A stretch of 64,000 nt of DNA, taken from contig CBFHJH010000002.1 in assembly GCA_965656185.1 (NCBI GenBank), forward strand, positions 310,001-374,000, read 5' to 3'. Numbering within the stretch: the first letter of the stretch is position 1; every line of letters starts with the position of its first letter. Below the pieces are notes generated by a model, which saw only the letters and a program-made list of their open reading frames with translations, was not told the DNA's origin and searched no databases. The position numbers and the translations under genes are program-made. This DNA comes from Croceimicrobium sp965656185. GTDB lineage: Bacteria; Bacteroidota; Bacteroidia; Flavobacteriales; Schleiferiaceae. Below are positions 28,351 to 37,098 of the stretch, in pieces.

Positions 28351-28569
28351 TAAAGGTGAAAAGGTGTGGTAAGAGCGCACCGCGTTATTGGCGACAATAA
28401 CGGCAGGGTAAACCTCACGGGTTGCAATACCGCGTAAACCGAGGCTTGAGCGCTGCTCGCGCGATCTCGGAGGGTAGGTAGCATTAGATAAATGATAAGG
28501 CGCTTTGATCTTTTAGATCCGAGTGACAGAATCTGGCTTATCGGCCTGTTTCCTTTTTTTTGATTGATT

Positions 28570-28740
28570 ATGGCCAAGAAAGGTTGGAAACATTACAAAA
28601 GAGTGCGCAAGGAACAAGGCTGGAAGGCCTTGATCAAAGAAGCCGGTTGGCCGGTGGCCATTGGCTTATTTCTTTTTTTTCTAATTAAAGGCCTTATTTG
28701 GTTGGCGGTATTTTACGGCCTCTTCAAAGCAGTAGAATAA
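28570..28740 (+). CDS. 56-residue membrane protein downstream of rnpB
   Basis: A short frame, ATG 28570 to TAA 28740, that begins 16 bp after the RNase P RNA. The product has a basic N-terminus (MAKKGWKHYKRVRKEQGWK) and one strong membrane segment (VAIGLFLFFLIKGLIWLAVFYGLF). The frame fills the space exactly up to a terminator and has sensible codons. Its family is not known to me. Since rnpB has only a modest T-run at its end, read-through expression from the rnpB promoter is possible. Confidence 0.7.
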   Translation: MAKKGWKHYKRVRKEQGWKALIKEAGWPVAIGLFLFFLIKGLIWLAVFYGLFKAVE

Positions 28741-28742
28741 AA

Positions 28743-28766
28743 AAAGCGGCCCCTGTAGGCCGCTTT
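28743..28766. terminator. Bidirectional Rho-independent terminator
   Basis: Perfect stem AAAGCGGCC / GGCCGCTTT with a six-base loop, lying between the convergent 56-residue gene and trxB. Confidence 0.92.
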
Positions 28767-28789
28767 CATCTTTTACCTGGAGGCTATTC

Positions 28790-29740
28790 CTAGCTCTCTA
28801 CCATTTCTTCGTGTTCTTGCAAGTAACGCTCTGCTTCTAAAGCGCCCATGCAACCTGTACCCGCTGCGGTAATCGCCTGACGATAGATTTTATCCTGGGC
28901 ATCTCCGGTGGCAAATACACCTGGTAAATTAGTACTGGCCGTGCCGGGCTTGGTCTTAATATAGCCCACTTCGTCCATGTCTAATTGCTCTTTGAATACA
29001 TCGGTATTGGGCTTGTGGCCGATCGCTACGAAAAATCCTTCCGCTTCCACTACGCTCTCTTCTCCCGACTGATTATTCTTCACGCGCACTCCACTTACCG
29101 TTTTATCGCCTAAAACTTCAATGGCTTCGGTATTCCATAATACCTCAATATTGTCGGTATTAAAGACCCGATTTTGCATGATCTGCGAAGCCCGTAATTC
29201 GTCGCGACGCACCAATAGGGTTACTTTCGGACAAAGTTTAGCCAAGTAAGTGGCTTCTTCTGCGGCCGAATCGCCACCTCCTACTACCACTACATCCTTA
29301 CCTTTAAAGAAAAATCCATCACAGATCGCACAAGCGGAAACTCCGTGTCCCATCATTTTTTTCTCCGACTCTAAGCCCAAGTATTTGGCGCTGGCGCCGG
29401 TAGCAATGATCACGGTGCGTGCTAAGACCTCATTATTTTCGTCGATCGTGAGTTTGTGGTACTCGCCGGGAATCTTGCTTAATTCGGCTTTGGTAACCAT
29501 GCCAAAACGAATCTCCGTTCCGAAACGCTCCGCTTGCTTGCGCAGATCTTCCATCATTTCTGGGCCCATGATTCCTTCGGGATAACCAGGGAAGTTTTCT
29601 ACGTCGGTAGTAGTGGTTAATTGTCCACCAGGCTCTAGGCCAGTATATATAATAGGTTTCAAATCAGCACGAGCGGCATAGATCGCTGCAGTGTATCCGG
29701 CGGGGCCAGAACCTATAATTATGCAATCGTGTTTTTCCAT
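28790..29740 (-). CDS. trxB: Thioredoxin reductase
   Basis: A 316-residue low-molecular-weight FAD flavoenzyme that uses NADPH to reduce thioredoxin in the cytoplasm. It shows the FAD-binding IIGSGPAGYTAAIYAARA, the redox-active CAIC pair near residue 138, the NADPH-binding VVVVGGGDSAAEEATYLA and the C-terminal GVFATGDAQD motif. The ATG at 29740 is chosen over one at 29758 because the latter falls inside a perfect promoter box. It is divergent from the electron-transfer operon and has its own promoter and terminator. Confidence 0.96.
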   Translation of the reverse strand: MEKHDCIIIGSGPAGYTAAIYAARADLKPIIYTGLEPGGQLTTTTDVENFPGYPEGIMGPEMMEDLRKQAERFGTEIRFGMVTKAELSKIPGEYHKLTIDENNEVLARTVIIATGASAKYLGLESEKKMMGHGVSACAICDGFFFKGKDVVVVGGGDSAAEEATYLAKLCPKVTLLVRRDELRASQIMQNRVFNTDNIEVLWNTEAIEVLGDKTVSGVRVKNNQSGEESVVEAEGFFVAIGHKPNTDVFKEQLDMDEVGYIKTKPGTASTNLPGVFATGDAQDKIYRQAITAAGTGCMGALEAERYLQEHEEMVES

Positions 29741-29755
29741 TTCTAAAATTTTAGG

Positions 29756-29763
29756 CAAAGTTA
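29756..29763 (-). promoter_or_regulatory. trxB -7 promoter box (TAACTTTG)
   Basis: Exact TAnnTTTG match 16 bp before ATG 29740, with a TTTG 17 bp farther upstream (29781-29784) in the place of the -33 element. Confidence 0.55.
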
Positions 29764-29869
29764 GTTTTTTCAGCAGCTTACAAAGCTAGCTAAGTCACTA
29801 ACTATAATAATATCATTCTTGATTAAGTTTTCAATAGACGCGCTCTTTCCTCGATCCTTACAAGCCCGG

Positions 29870-29890
29870 TTCTTAAGATTTACTTAAGAA
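29870..29890. promoter_or_regulatory. Palindromic operator candidate
   Basis: Perfect inverted repeat TTCTTAAG - ATTTA - CTTAAGAA. It lies 46 bp before a one-mismatch promoter box (TAATCTTG, 29936-29943) and 62 bp before the first gene of the electron-transfer operon, a sensible place for an activator or repressor dimer. It does not match the Crp/Fnr consensus TTGAT-N4-ATCAA. Confidence 0.4.
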
Positions 29891-29951
29891 GCCTTTAAAC
29901 TGATAAATCTCATTCCAACCATTCGAGCATTTCATTAATCTTGTAACTAGA

Positions 29952-30818
29952 ATGACTTCTCTCCTTCCCAAAGCCAAGGCTAAGCCTTGGCACCGTTTAT
30001 ATCAGTCTAGCTTGGCCCTCATTGTGGTCCTGGTTAGCGCTTATCTGGCTTATTACGGCTATGACTATTACCGGACGCCCTTAGAAGAACGCTTTTACCA
30101 CCCTCAACATGAGTGGTTTAAGGCCACCGGCTTGTTTGGGCATGGCTTGGGCATTATCGGAACTTTAATGATTGCCATAGGCGTCTTTTTATACATACCG
30201 GCCAAGAAGTATGGCTTTTTGGAACGCTACATCCGGTTGAAATATTTATTAGAATTTCACATTTTCCTATGCACCTTAGGTCCCATTTTAATTCTCTTTC
30301 ATACCACCTTTAAATTTGGCGGTATCGTTTCCATCGCTTTTTGGTCTATGGTTTTAGTGGTTTTATCGGGAGTTATAGGACGATATATTTATTTGCAAAT
30401 ACCGCGTAGCATTAGCGGCCGCGCTATGAATAAGGCCGAAATAGAGCAAAGCGAGCAGGGGCTCAAAAAGGGCTTAAGTGATTTGCTTGAAGAAGCCCCC
30501 ACACTCTACGAGCGAATCATGCACTATCGCAATCCAGAGCGATCCTGGTTGAAACGTAGCGCCTATGCCGCAAAGTTTAGCAAGACAGCGGAAAAGGAAA
30601 TCAAGGCCTTGGCCTTTACCCCTTCCCAGTTAGCTCAATTAAATAGGGCCTTAAAGGCTCATTTGAGCTTACGGCATAAGATCGAAAGATTGGAACTAAT
30701 GCAGAAGCTTTTTCGCTATTGGCATGTGGCTCACCGGCCTTTTGCCCTGATCATGTTGTTCGTGGTTATTTTACACGTGGCAGCTAGTTTAACGATGGGC
30801 TATTATTGGATTTTTTGA
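29952..30818 (+). CDS. Di-haem b-type membrane cytochrome, probable
   Basis: A 288-residue protein with about five membrane helices. Two helices each carry a pair of His 14 residues apart, the spacing that binds two stacked b haems: HIFLCTLGPILILFH (near residues 104-118) and HRPFALIMLFVVILH (near 259-273); the GHGLGIIG helix (near 74) adds another His. An amphipathic middle domain (residues 150-245) faces one side. This suggests a quinol- or Fe-S-linked electron carrier in the inner membrane. It is the first gene of a seven-gene operon; its TGA overlaps the next ATG by one base. A ferric-reductase-like or formate dehydrogenase gamma-like relation is possible, but no exact family was recognised. 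Confidence 0.65.
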   Translation: MTSLLPKAKAKPWHRLYQSSLALIVVLVSAYLAYYGYDYYRTPLEERFYHPQHEWFKATGLFGHGLGIIGTLMIAIGVFLYIPAKKYGFLERYIRLKYLLEFHIFLCTLGPILILFHTTFKFGGIVSIAFWSMVLVVLSGVIGRYIYLQIPRSISGRAMNKAEIEQSEQGLKKGLSDLLEEAPTLYERIMHYRNPERSWLKRSAYAAKFSKTAEKEIKALAFTPSQLAQLNRALKAHLSLRHKIERLELMQKLFRYWHVAHRPFALIMLFVVILHVAASLTMGYYWIF

Positions 30819-32140
30819 TGTGGGAGTGGCTTACATATGCGGCAACTATTTTAATCTCACTTTCAATTGTGGTGTACTATGTGCGCAGTAATAAGCGCCA
30901 GAGTAATGAGGTGCAAGCGAAGGTGTCTCAAGCCAAGGAAGAAGGTCGATTTGTGCCAGTCTCCTTACACCCCTACATAGACCCAAATCTATGCTTGGGC
31001 AGTGGGGCTTGCGTGCGAGCCTGTCCCGAGGAGGACATTTTGGGATTGATCAACGGCAAGGCAACGGTGATCAATACTAGCTCCTGCATTGGCCATGGCG
31101 CTTGCTTTCACGCTTGTCCGGTAGACGCTATTTCGCTCCGTATCGGTACGGAGCAAAGGGGAGTAGATCTACCTCATATTCAAGCGGATTACCAGACCAA
31201 TGTTCCAGGCATTTACATCGCGGGTGAACTGGGCGGTATGGGTTTGATCAAGAACAGCGCCGAACAAGGAATGCAGGCGGTAACTAACCTAGCAAATGCC
31301 TTAGATCGTTCTCAAGGTCCAACTTTAGACCTTTGCATTATCGGCGCCGGTCCAGCGGGAATTGCCGCTGCTCTTAAGGCTAAACAGCGCGGTTTAAGCT
31401 TCCGAATTGTGGATCAAGAATCCTTAGGAGGAACGGTATTTACCTTTCCCCGTGATAAAGTGGTGATGACTCAACCGGTAGAGCTTCCCTTTTACGGAAA
31501 GCTCAAACTCTACAATACCTCCAAGCAGGAGCTATTGGAAGTGTGGGAAGCGCTTCTGAAGCAAAATGAAATCCTCGTCGAAGAGCATCAAAAGGTGGAA
31601 GGCATTGAGACCTTAGGTGAGGGATACTTCCGTACCAATACCAATAATGGCCTGAGAATAGAAAGTAAAGCAGTTCTTTTGGCGATCGGTAGACGGGGTA
31701 GCCCGCGAAAATTGGGGATTCCGGGTGAAGAATCAACCAAAGTAGCCTACCGCTTATTAGATAGCGAGCAAATTCAGGCTAAACAGATCATGGTGGTAGG
31801 TGGCGGAGATTCGGCGGTAGAGTCCGCCCTGCTTCTGGTCGATCGTAATGAGGTAACCCTAAGTTATCGCAAAGAACATTTTGCCCGCATTAAAAAGCAA
31901 AATCAGCTCAAATTAGAAGGGGCGGTAGCGGCCGGTAAGCTGCAATTGAAGCTTGGTTCTAATCTCCAGTCTATCGCAGATGATAAGGTGATTCTGCAAA
32001 ATGCTGAGGGTCAGATCGAAGAAATCCCTAATGACAAAGTGTATATTTTTATTGGTGGAGAATTACCCCTACCTTTCTTAAAGCAAAGTGGAATCTCGGT
32101 GGAAAAGACCTTCGGAAAAATTGTAAAAAAGCATCGATGA
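30818..32140 (+). CDS. Membrane-anchored ferredoxin/FAD-NAD(P) oxidoreductase
   Basis: A 440-residue protein: one N-terminal membrane anchor (WLTYAATILISLSIVVYYV), then a double [4Fe-4S] ferredoxin domain (CLGSGACVRACPE and CIGHGACFHACPV, residues about 55-105), then a thioredoxin-reductase-like flavin domain with two dinucleotide folds (DLCIIGAGPAGIAAALKA and IMVVGGGDSAVESALLL). No CxxC redox pair is present between the two folds, so it is not a thioredoxin reductase. It should pass electrons between NAD(P)H, FAD and the Fe-S clusters and then to or from the membrane cytochrome. The start at 30818 shares a base with the upstream stop (TGATG). Confidence 0.82.
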   Translation: MWEWLTYAATILISLSIVVYYVRSNKRQSNEVQAKVSQAKEEGRFVPVSLHPYIDPNLCLGSGACVRACPEEDILGLINGKATVINTSSCIGHGACFHACPVDAISLRIGTEQRGVDLPHIQADYQTNVPGIYIAGELGGMGLIKNSAEQGMQAVTNLANALDRSQGPTLDLCIIGAGPAGIAAALKAKQRGLSFRIVDQESLGGTVFTFPRDKVVMTQPVELPFYGKLKLYNTSKQELLEVWEALLKQNEILVEEHQKVEGIETLGEGYFRTNTNNGLRIESKAVLLAIGRRGSPRKLGIPGEESTKVAYRLLDSEQIQAKQIMVVGGGDSAVESALLLVDRNEVTLSYRKEHFARIKKQNQLKLEGAVAAGKLQLKLGSNLQSIADDKVILQNAEGQIEEIPNDKVYIFIGGELPLPFLKQSGISVEKTFGKIVKKHR

Positions 32141-33726
32141 AAGGAATTTGGTCCATAGCCTTACTCTTAATCGGTGCATTAGCTCAGGCTCAATTTTCGC
32201 CCGGTAAACTAAGTCGTGCCCACGCCGATCTAGAGGGAATGTCTAATTGCACCAAGTGCCACGATTTAGGGGCAAAGGTCTCCGATGCTAAATGCTTGCA
32301 ATGTCATGAAGACCTCGGTGCGCTGATCGACCTTAACCGTGGTTATCATGTCTCGCAAGAGGTGCAAGGTAAATCCTGCGTTAAATGTCACAGCGAACAC
32401 CACGGTAGGAATTTCGACCTAGTGCGATTTGATACCAATACTTTCGATCACCAATTAACCGGCTACTCCCTGGAAGGGGCTCATCAGCAGGTAGATTGCC
32501 GAAAATGTCATAAACCGGATTATATCTCGGATCCGGAGATAGCCAAACGATCTGGTACCTATTTGGGACTGGAGGAGGCATGTCTCAGTTGCCACGTAGA
32601 TTACCATCAGGAAACATTAGGAGCCGATTGTTTGGCTTGCCATCGCTATGAAAGTTTTGAAGAGGCCCCTGGTTTCGATCATCAGGAAACTGAATTTCCT
32701 TTGCGCGGTGCGCACCAGGAAGTGGCATGCTTAGATTGTCATCCGAAGAGCCAAAGGCAAAAGCGCGAATACCAAGCCTTTAGCGGTATAGCCTTTAGCG
32801 CTTGTACCGATTGCCATGAAGATGCCCATCAAGGGAAGTTTGGACTGCGTTGTACTGATTGTCACAATGAACAATCCTGGTCTCGGCTAAAGGCGGCTAA
32901 TCGCTTTGATCACGACCTTACTGATTACCCCTTGAAAGGACTACATCGCACCGTGGCTTGCACCGACTGCCATAGCAACGGGGATTTCAAACAAGCCATG
33001 GCCCATCAAAACTGTACCGATTGCCATGAAAATTACCATAAGGATGATTTCGAGGGTTTGAGCTTAGGGCGCCAAGACTGCTCCGATTGTCATAGCCTTG
33101 ACCAAGACTTTAGCTATTCTTCTTATGGGCTCTTAGAGCACGATAGTAGCGATTTTCCCTTAAGTGGGGCACATATGGCTACGCCTTGTTTTGCCTGTCA
33201 TAAGGAAGCTGAAAATAGTCGCTGGACTTTTGCTTTCGACGCACATAATTGCGTGGCCTGCCACGAAGATATTCACCAAGGCTTTATCAGCAACAAGTTT
33301 TATCCTGAGCAAGATTGTGAGGCTTGCCATAGCACCGAGTACTGGGCGGACATCGATTTCGATCATGATCGCACCAATTGGGCTTTGGAAGGTGCGCATG
33401 CCACAACCGCTTGCGCTGAATGTCACTTTGAAGATCAAGCTCATCAGCAATTTGCTGAGCTAGATTCTAAATGTCAAACTTGTCATGAAAATAGTCATGG
33501 CGACCAATTTGGGCCGAGCCAGTCGGTAGATTGTACCCAGTGTCACCGCAGTGCTCAAGACTGGCAAGCTTATAACTTCGACCATCAAAAAACGGCCTTT
33601 CCCCTTGAGGGGCGACACGCCGAAATTGATTGTGCTGCCTGTCATAAAGTTCAGGCTGAACAACCCGACGCGGGTCCCTTGTATAAGATTAAAAAATTCG
33701 AATGTATAGATTGCCACGCCTCTTAA
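32137..33726 (+). CDS. 20-haem c-type cytochrome
   Basis: A 529-residue exported protein (signal peptide MKGIWSIALLLIGALAQAQ) with 20 CxxCH haem-binding motifs. A recurring module, FDHxxTxxPLxGAH followed 4 residues later by CxxCH, appears six times (for example at FDHQETEFPLRGAH and FDHDLTDYPLKGLH); the His in FDH and GAH are candidate distal ligands. The repeated unit suggests growth by duplication of a small two- or four-haem module. It probably forms a periplasmic or outer-membrane-associated electron wire. It overlaps the upstream gene by 4 bp (ATGA) and the downstream cytochrome by 25 bp. Haem attachment would depend on CcsBA in the same operon. Confidence 0.9.
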   Translation: MKGIWSIALLLIGALAQAQFSPGKLSRAHADLEGMSNCTKCHDLGAKVSDAKCLQCHEDLGALIDLNRGYHVSQEVQGKSCVKCHSEHHGRNFDLVRFDTNTFDHQLTGYSLEGAHQQVDCRKCHKPDYISDPEIAKRSGTYLGLEEACLSCHVDYHQETLGADCLACHRYESFEEAPGFDHQETEFPLRGAHQEVACLDCHPKSQRQKREYQAFSGIAFSACTDCHEDAHQGKFGLRCTDCHNEQSWSRLKAANRFDHDLTDYPLKGLHRTVACTDCHSNGDFKQAMAHQNCTDCHENYHKDDFEGLSLGRQDCSDCHSLDQDFSYSSYGLLEHDSSDFPLSGAHMATPCFACHKEAENSRWTFAFDAHNCVACHEDIHQGFISNKFYPEQDCEACHSTEYWADIDFDHDRTNWALEGAHATTACAECHFEDQAHQQFAELDSKCQTCHENSHGDQFGPSQSVDCTQCHRSAQDWQAYNFDHQKTAFPLEGRHAEIDCAACHKVQAEQPDAGPLYKIKKFECIDCHAS

Positions 33727-34721
33727 TTTACCTCTGGACTATCACCATGTGGGCCCAGAACCCTCATGGCGATGATTTTAAGATCAATTGCTCCGATTGC
33801 CATAATTCCGGTTCCTGGAAAGTAAATTACTCTAGTCTGCGTTTCGATCACCGCGCCCAAAGTGGTTTCGAACTGGAAGGTAGACACCGCGAGGTGAACT
33901 GTATGGATTGCCATCAGCAATTAGATTTTAAAGGGGAAAGTGCCCATTGTGTTTCTTGCCATAGTGATGTTCACGAAATGACCGTGGGCGACGATTGTGC
34001 CCGCTGCCACAACAGCGATTCTTGGTTGGTCTTTGAGATTCCGGAAATTCACGAACAAAATGGCTTCCCTTTAATGGGAGCTCATGTTACCCTGGCCTGT
34101 GTAGATTGTCATAAATCGGATAATAACTTAGCCTGGCAACGTGTTGGTAATGAGTGCGTAGACTGCCATCGGGAGGATTACAGCGCGGCACAAAACCCCA
34201 ATCACCTAAGCGCGGGCTTTGGTACCGACTGCATTCAGTGTCACGAACCTATGAGTAGAGATTGGGGCGGAGAAAACTTCCACTATTTCTTTCCCTTAAG
34301 GGGAGGGCATGATATGCTCGAATGTACTGATTGCCATACCAGCCCCACCTACACTCAAGTTGAGGCGGTTTGTGCTTCTTGCCATATCGACGATTACAAT
34401 AGTGCTTCCAATCCCAACCATCAGACTTCCGGATTTCCCCTAGAGTGTACCTTATGTCATACCACCAATCCCGGTTGGGCGCCCGCCAGTTTCCGGAATC
34501 ACGACGATAATTACTTCCCTATTTACAGCGGGAATCACGCTGGGGTCTGGAATTCTTGCGTTGAATGCCATTTAAACCCCTCGAACTACAATCTCTTTAG
34601 TTGCATCGATTGCCATGAGCATAGCAATGAAAATGAAATGAGGGACGAACACGACGACGTGGGCGGCTTTAGGTTCGAAAGTGTGGCCTGTTACAACTGC
34701 CATCCCCAGGGAAGCGAATGA
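33702..34721 (+). CDS. 13-haem c-type cytochrome
   Basis: A 339-residue protein with a short signal peptide (LLIYLWTITMWAQ) and 13 CxxCH motifs. It shares the module of the upstream 20-haem protein (FELEGRH and FPLMGAH before CMDCH and CVDCH) and is clearly its paralogue, with longer spacers such as SAxNPNHxxxGF. It starts 25 bp inside the upstream gene and its stop overlaps the next start (ATGA), so the stoichiometry is likely set by coupled translation. Likely role: electron transfer in the periplasm, next to the beta-barrel encoded downstream. Confidence 0.9.
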   Translation: MYRLPRLLIYLWTITMWAQNPHGDDFKINCSDCHNSGSWKVNYSSLRFDHRAQSGFELEGRHREVNCMDCHQQLDFKGESAHCVSCHSDVHEMTVGDDCARCHNSDSWLVFEIPEIHEQNGFPLMGAHVTLACVDCHKSDNNLAWQRVGNECVDCHREDYSAAQNPNHLSAGFGTDCIQCHEPMSRDWGGENFHYFFPLRGGHDMLECTDCHTSPTYTQVEAVCASCHIDDYNSASNPNHQTSGFPLECTLCHTTNPGWAPASFRNHDDNYFPIYSGNHAGVWNSCVECHLNPSNYNLFSCIDCHEHSNENEMRDEHDDVGGFRFESVACYNCHPQGSE

Positions 34722-36325
34722 AAAACATTCTATACATAGTATTTTCGCTCATCGGCTACCAAGCTTGGTCCCAATCTTCGCAAGGCGAAGTAAGCTACCT
34801 CAGTGCTGGGAATGTCTATGTGCGTTTTGCATCGACTGCAAAATTAAGTACTGGCGATACCCTTTTTCTGGATAGCGACCATCAGCAAGCTTGTTTACGT
34901 ATCCTTAAAAAGTCATCGCTCTCGGCACTATGCGAAAGGATCGCCGATTGCGAATTGGAAAAGGGAAGGAAAGTTTATGCCCCAAACCGGGTTAATACCA
35001 TGACTGAAAAAACCGACCCCAAGCCTACAGCAAGTCCCGATCCCCCTAGGTCAAGGCGCGATAGTTTGGCCCGCCGTTTGGAAACCGAATCCCAATTTTC
35101 AAAGCCCATTCGAGCTGATCAACATTTTAGAGCCCGCTTTTCTTACGATAATGCCAGTACCTATCGCAGCGACGATCTTCGCGGTAATATGCGTAATGTT
35201 TTTCGTAGCTCCCTCAGTTGGGATAGTCTAGGCGGTCGCGACCTGCGCTTCGAAAGCTATTTTAATGCCCAGCACTTCCAGCGATCATACGAGAGTGAGG
35301 CCGACCCCTTCCGTTTGAACTTTTATAATTTGGCCTTGGTCTACGGTATAGAGCAACACCTTATAGTACTTGGGCGACGCATAAATCGTCGTTTTTCTTC
35401 CTTAGGAGCGATCGACGGCTTGCAGTACGAATATCAATTAAAGAAATTTCGTTTTGGGGCAATTGCTGGCAGCCGACCCGACTTCGAGAACTTTGGTTAT
35501 AATCCAGGTTTAATGCAGTATGGGGCTTATTTGGCCTACGATCACCGCCAAGGTAAATTTAACTTGCAGACTACCTTGGGAGCGGTGCAGCAAAGCAATA
35601 ATGGAGCGATAGATCGCCGCTACCTCTATACCCAAAATAGCCTTTCTTATGGGGCCTGGTTTTGGTTTTCTTCGGCCGAAGTGGACCTTTATCAAAATTA
35701 CGATACGGCCACTGCTCAAAGTGATTTCAAGTTAACTTCACTTTACCTTTCGCTCCGTTATCGGGTCAATTCGAAGTGGAGTCTTTTTGCCTCTTACGAC
35801 ACACGTCGTCAGATCATCTTTTTCGAGCAGTTCGATTCGGAGGTCGAAAGACTCTTGACCGAACAGGGTCAAAGGCAGGGTCTGCGTTTGCGTACCAATT
35901 ATCGGCTCTTTGCTAATACCCAGATCGGCCTTACTTATAATATTCGATTGGCCAGTAATGCCAACGAAGGCTCCGAGAATTACTCCGCCTACCTTAGTCA
36001 GCGTTTACCCTGGCGGCTTGGTACCCTTAGCTATCGTTTTAATCTCAACCGTTCCAATTTCTTGAGCTCAGAGATCAACTCCTTGCGCTATTCCCGCTAT
36101 TGGGGGCCTTCTAATCGACTTTATACCGCTGCTTATTACCGCTATTTAAGTTACCTCTACCCCCAAAGGGAGATCGTTCTTGATCCGGTAATGTATATGG
36201 GATTAGAGTGCTCTTATCGTTTTGCTGGCGATTGGAGCTTGGGGGCTCTGGCCGAATACAATATTAATTATCAAGAAGACTTAATTCGTTTTAATCTAAG
36301 ACTTACAAAAAACATTAAATTCTAA
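34718..36325 (+). CDS. Outer-membrane beta-barrel of the cytochrome operon
   Basis: A 535-residue protein with a signal peptide (MKNILYIVFSLIGYQAWSQ), an N-terminal soluble domain (residues 20-110), a Pro/Arg-rich linker, and about 400 residues of alternating amphipathic strands ending RFNLRLTKNIKF, where the terminal aromatic suits an outer-membrane barrel. No exact family was recognised. Because it follows two multihaem cytochromes, it may play the porin part of a porin-cytochrome conduit as in metal-reducing bacteria; this is inference from position. It has no haem motif of its own. Confidence 0.7.
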   Translation: MKNILYIVFSLIGYQAWSQSSQGEVSYLSAGNVYVRFASTAKLSTGDTLFLDSDHQQACLRILKKSSLSALCERIADCELEKGRKVYAPNRVNTMTEKTDPKPTASPDPPRSRRDSLARRLETESQFSKPIRADQHFRARFSYDNASTYRSDDLRGNMRNVFRSSLSWDSLGGRDLRFESYFNAQHFQRSYESEADPFRLNFYNLALVYGIEQHLIVLGRRINRRFSSLGAIDGLQYEYQLKKFRFGAIAGSRPDFENFGYNPGLMQYGAYLAYDHRQGKFNLQTTLGAVQQSNNGAIDRRYLYTQNSLSYGAWFWFSSAEVDLYQNYDTATAQSDFKLTSLYLSLRYRVNSKWSLFASYDTRRQIIFFEQFDSEVERLLTEQGQRQGLRLRTNYRLFANTQIGLTYNIRLASNANEGSENYSAYLSQRLPWRLGTLSYRFNLNRSNFLSSEINSLRYSRYWGPSNRLYTAAYYRYLSYLYPQREIVLDPVMYMGLECSYRFAGDWSLGALAEYNINYQEDLIRFNLRLTKNIKF

Positions 36326-36326
36326 T

Positions 36327-37094
36327 ATGCGATCAAGATCTAAGCTTTTAGTGGCCTTATGCTGCTCCTTAATTGCTTGTCAAACCAGTCCGGAAGTCCT
36401 GGAGGCTCAAGAGAGTGATTCGACCATCCAAGGTATTTTTGAAACAAAGGCCGAAACGCCAAGTAGTCCAGAGCATAATGCTCAGGATAGGCATCGCGTA
36501 GAGTTGATCGATTCGCTCCAGGGTTCGAAGTATTCGTATTTCTTAGCTCAAGAGGAAGGAAAGGAGTTTTGGATCGCTACCATGAAGGTAAATTTTCCTT
36601 TGCAAGCTCCTTATGTTTTTGAGAGAGGACTCTATAAGACCAATTATTACTCTAGCGAGTTCGATCGCAACTTTGAAGAAATTTACTTGGTTTCCGATTT
36701 ACGTCCTCTCGCCTCACATCGGACACAAACCGGCGATGCCATCGATCAATTAGTACGTAGCGATCAAGCCCAAAAAGCTGTTTCCTCTTCGGCTAGCTTA
36801 GAGCGGGAAGGTTCGATAAAGATCCGCGAGCTAATAAGTAATGCCGATGCTTATGTGGGCAAGAAAGTCCAGATCACCGCAAAAGTGACTAAGATCAATC
36901 CCAATATTATGGATCGTAACTGGCTCCACCTAAAGGACGGCAGCTTCGATTCCTTCGATTTGGTGGCCACCAGTTTGGAGGCAGTGCCAGCCGGGCATAT
37001 CGTGACTCTAGAAGCAACCTTTGCCAAGGACGTGAATTTTGGTGCGGGTTATACTTATGATTTTATTCTTCAAAACGCGCAATTGCTCAACTAA
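36327..37094 (+). CDS. Lipoprotein with OB-fold domain
   Basis: A 255-residue protein with a lipoprotein signal (LLVALCCSLIACQ, lipobox LIAC). The middle is a small mixed domain; the C-terminal 80 residues (IKIRELISNADAYVGKKVQITAKVTKINPNIMDRNWLHLKDG) match the OB-fold type seen in periplasmic proteins near cytochrome genes, not true nucleic-acid-binding proteins. It begins 1 bp after the barrel gene and lies 4 bp before ccsBA, so it belongs to the same transcript. A role in cytochrome maturation or docking is a guess from position. Confidence 0.65.
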   Translation: MRSRSKLLVALCCSLIACQTSPEVLEAQESDSTIQGIFETKAETPSSPEHNAQDRHRVELIDSLQGSKYSYFLAQEEGKEFWIATMKVNFPLQAPYVFERGLYKTNYYSSEFDRNFEEIYLVSDLRPLASHRTQTGDAIDQLVRSDQAQKAVSSSASLEREGSIKIRELISNADAYVGKKVQITAKVTKINPNIMDRNWLHLKDGSFDSFDLVATSLEAVPAGHIVTLEATFAKDVNFGAGYTYDFILQNAQLLN

Positions 37095-37098
37095 AGAA

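Larger units (their letters stand above)
28179..28554 (+). ncRNA. rnpB: RNase P RNA, class A
   Basis: The catalytic RNA that removes 5' leaders from pre-tRNA. The diagnostic conserved blocks are all present in order: GAGGAAAGTCCGG at about 28226, ACAGAAA near 28309, the GGTGTGGTAAGAGCGCACCG core near 28363, GGTAAACCTC near 28407, and GTGACAGAATCTGGCTTAT near 28523. The ends are set by the P1 helix: GAAACAGGCC (28180) pairs with GGCCTGTTTC (28543), followed by a T-run that can serve as terminator. Both P3 (28199-28226) and P12 (28323-28350) are formed by the same 28-nt hairpin, differing at two loop bases. Confidence 0.95.

Noticed and set aside
28176..28577. 133-residue open frame on the minus strand
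   Set aside because: It lies on the RNase P RNA gene and is a by-product of its composition.
28790..29758. trxB start at 29758
   Set aside because: The ATG lies within the -7 promoter box, and the FAD motif in this family begins near the ATG at 29740.
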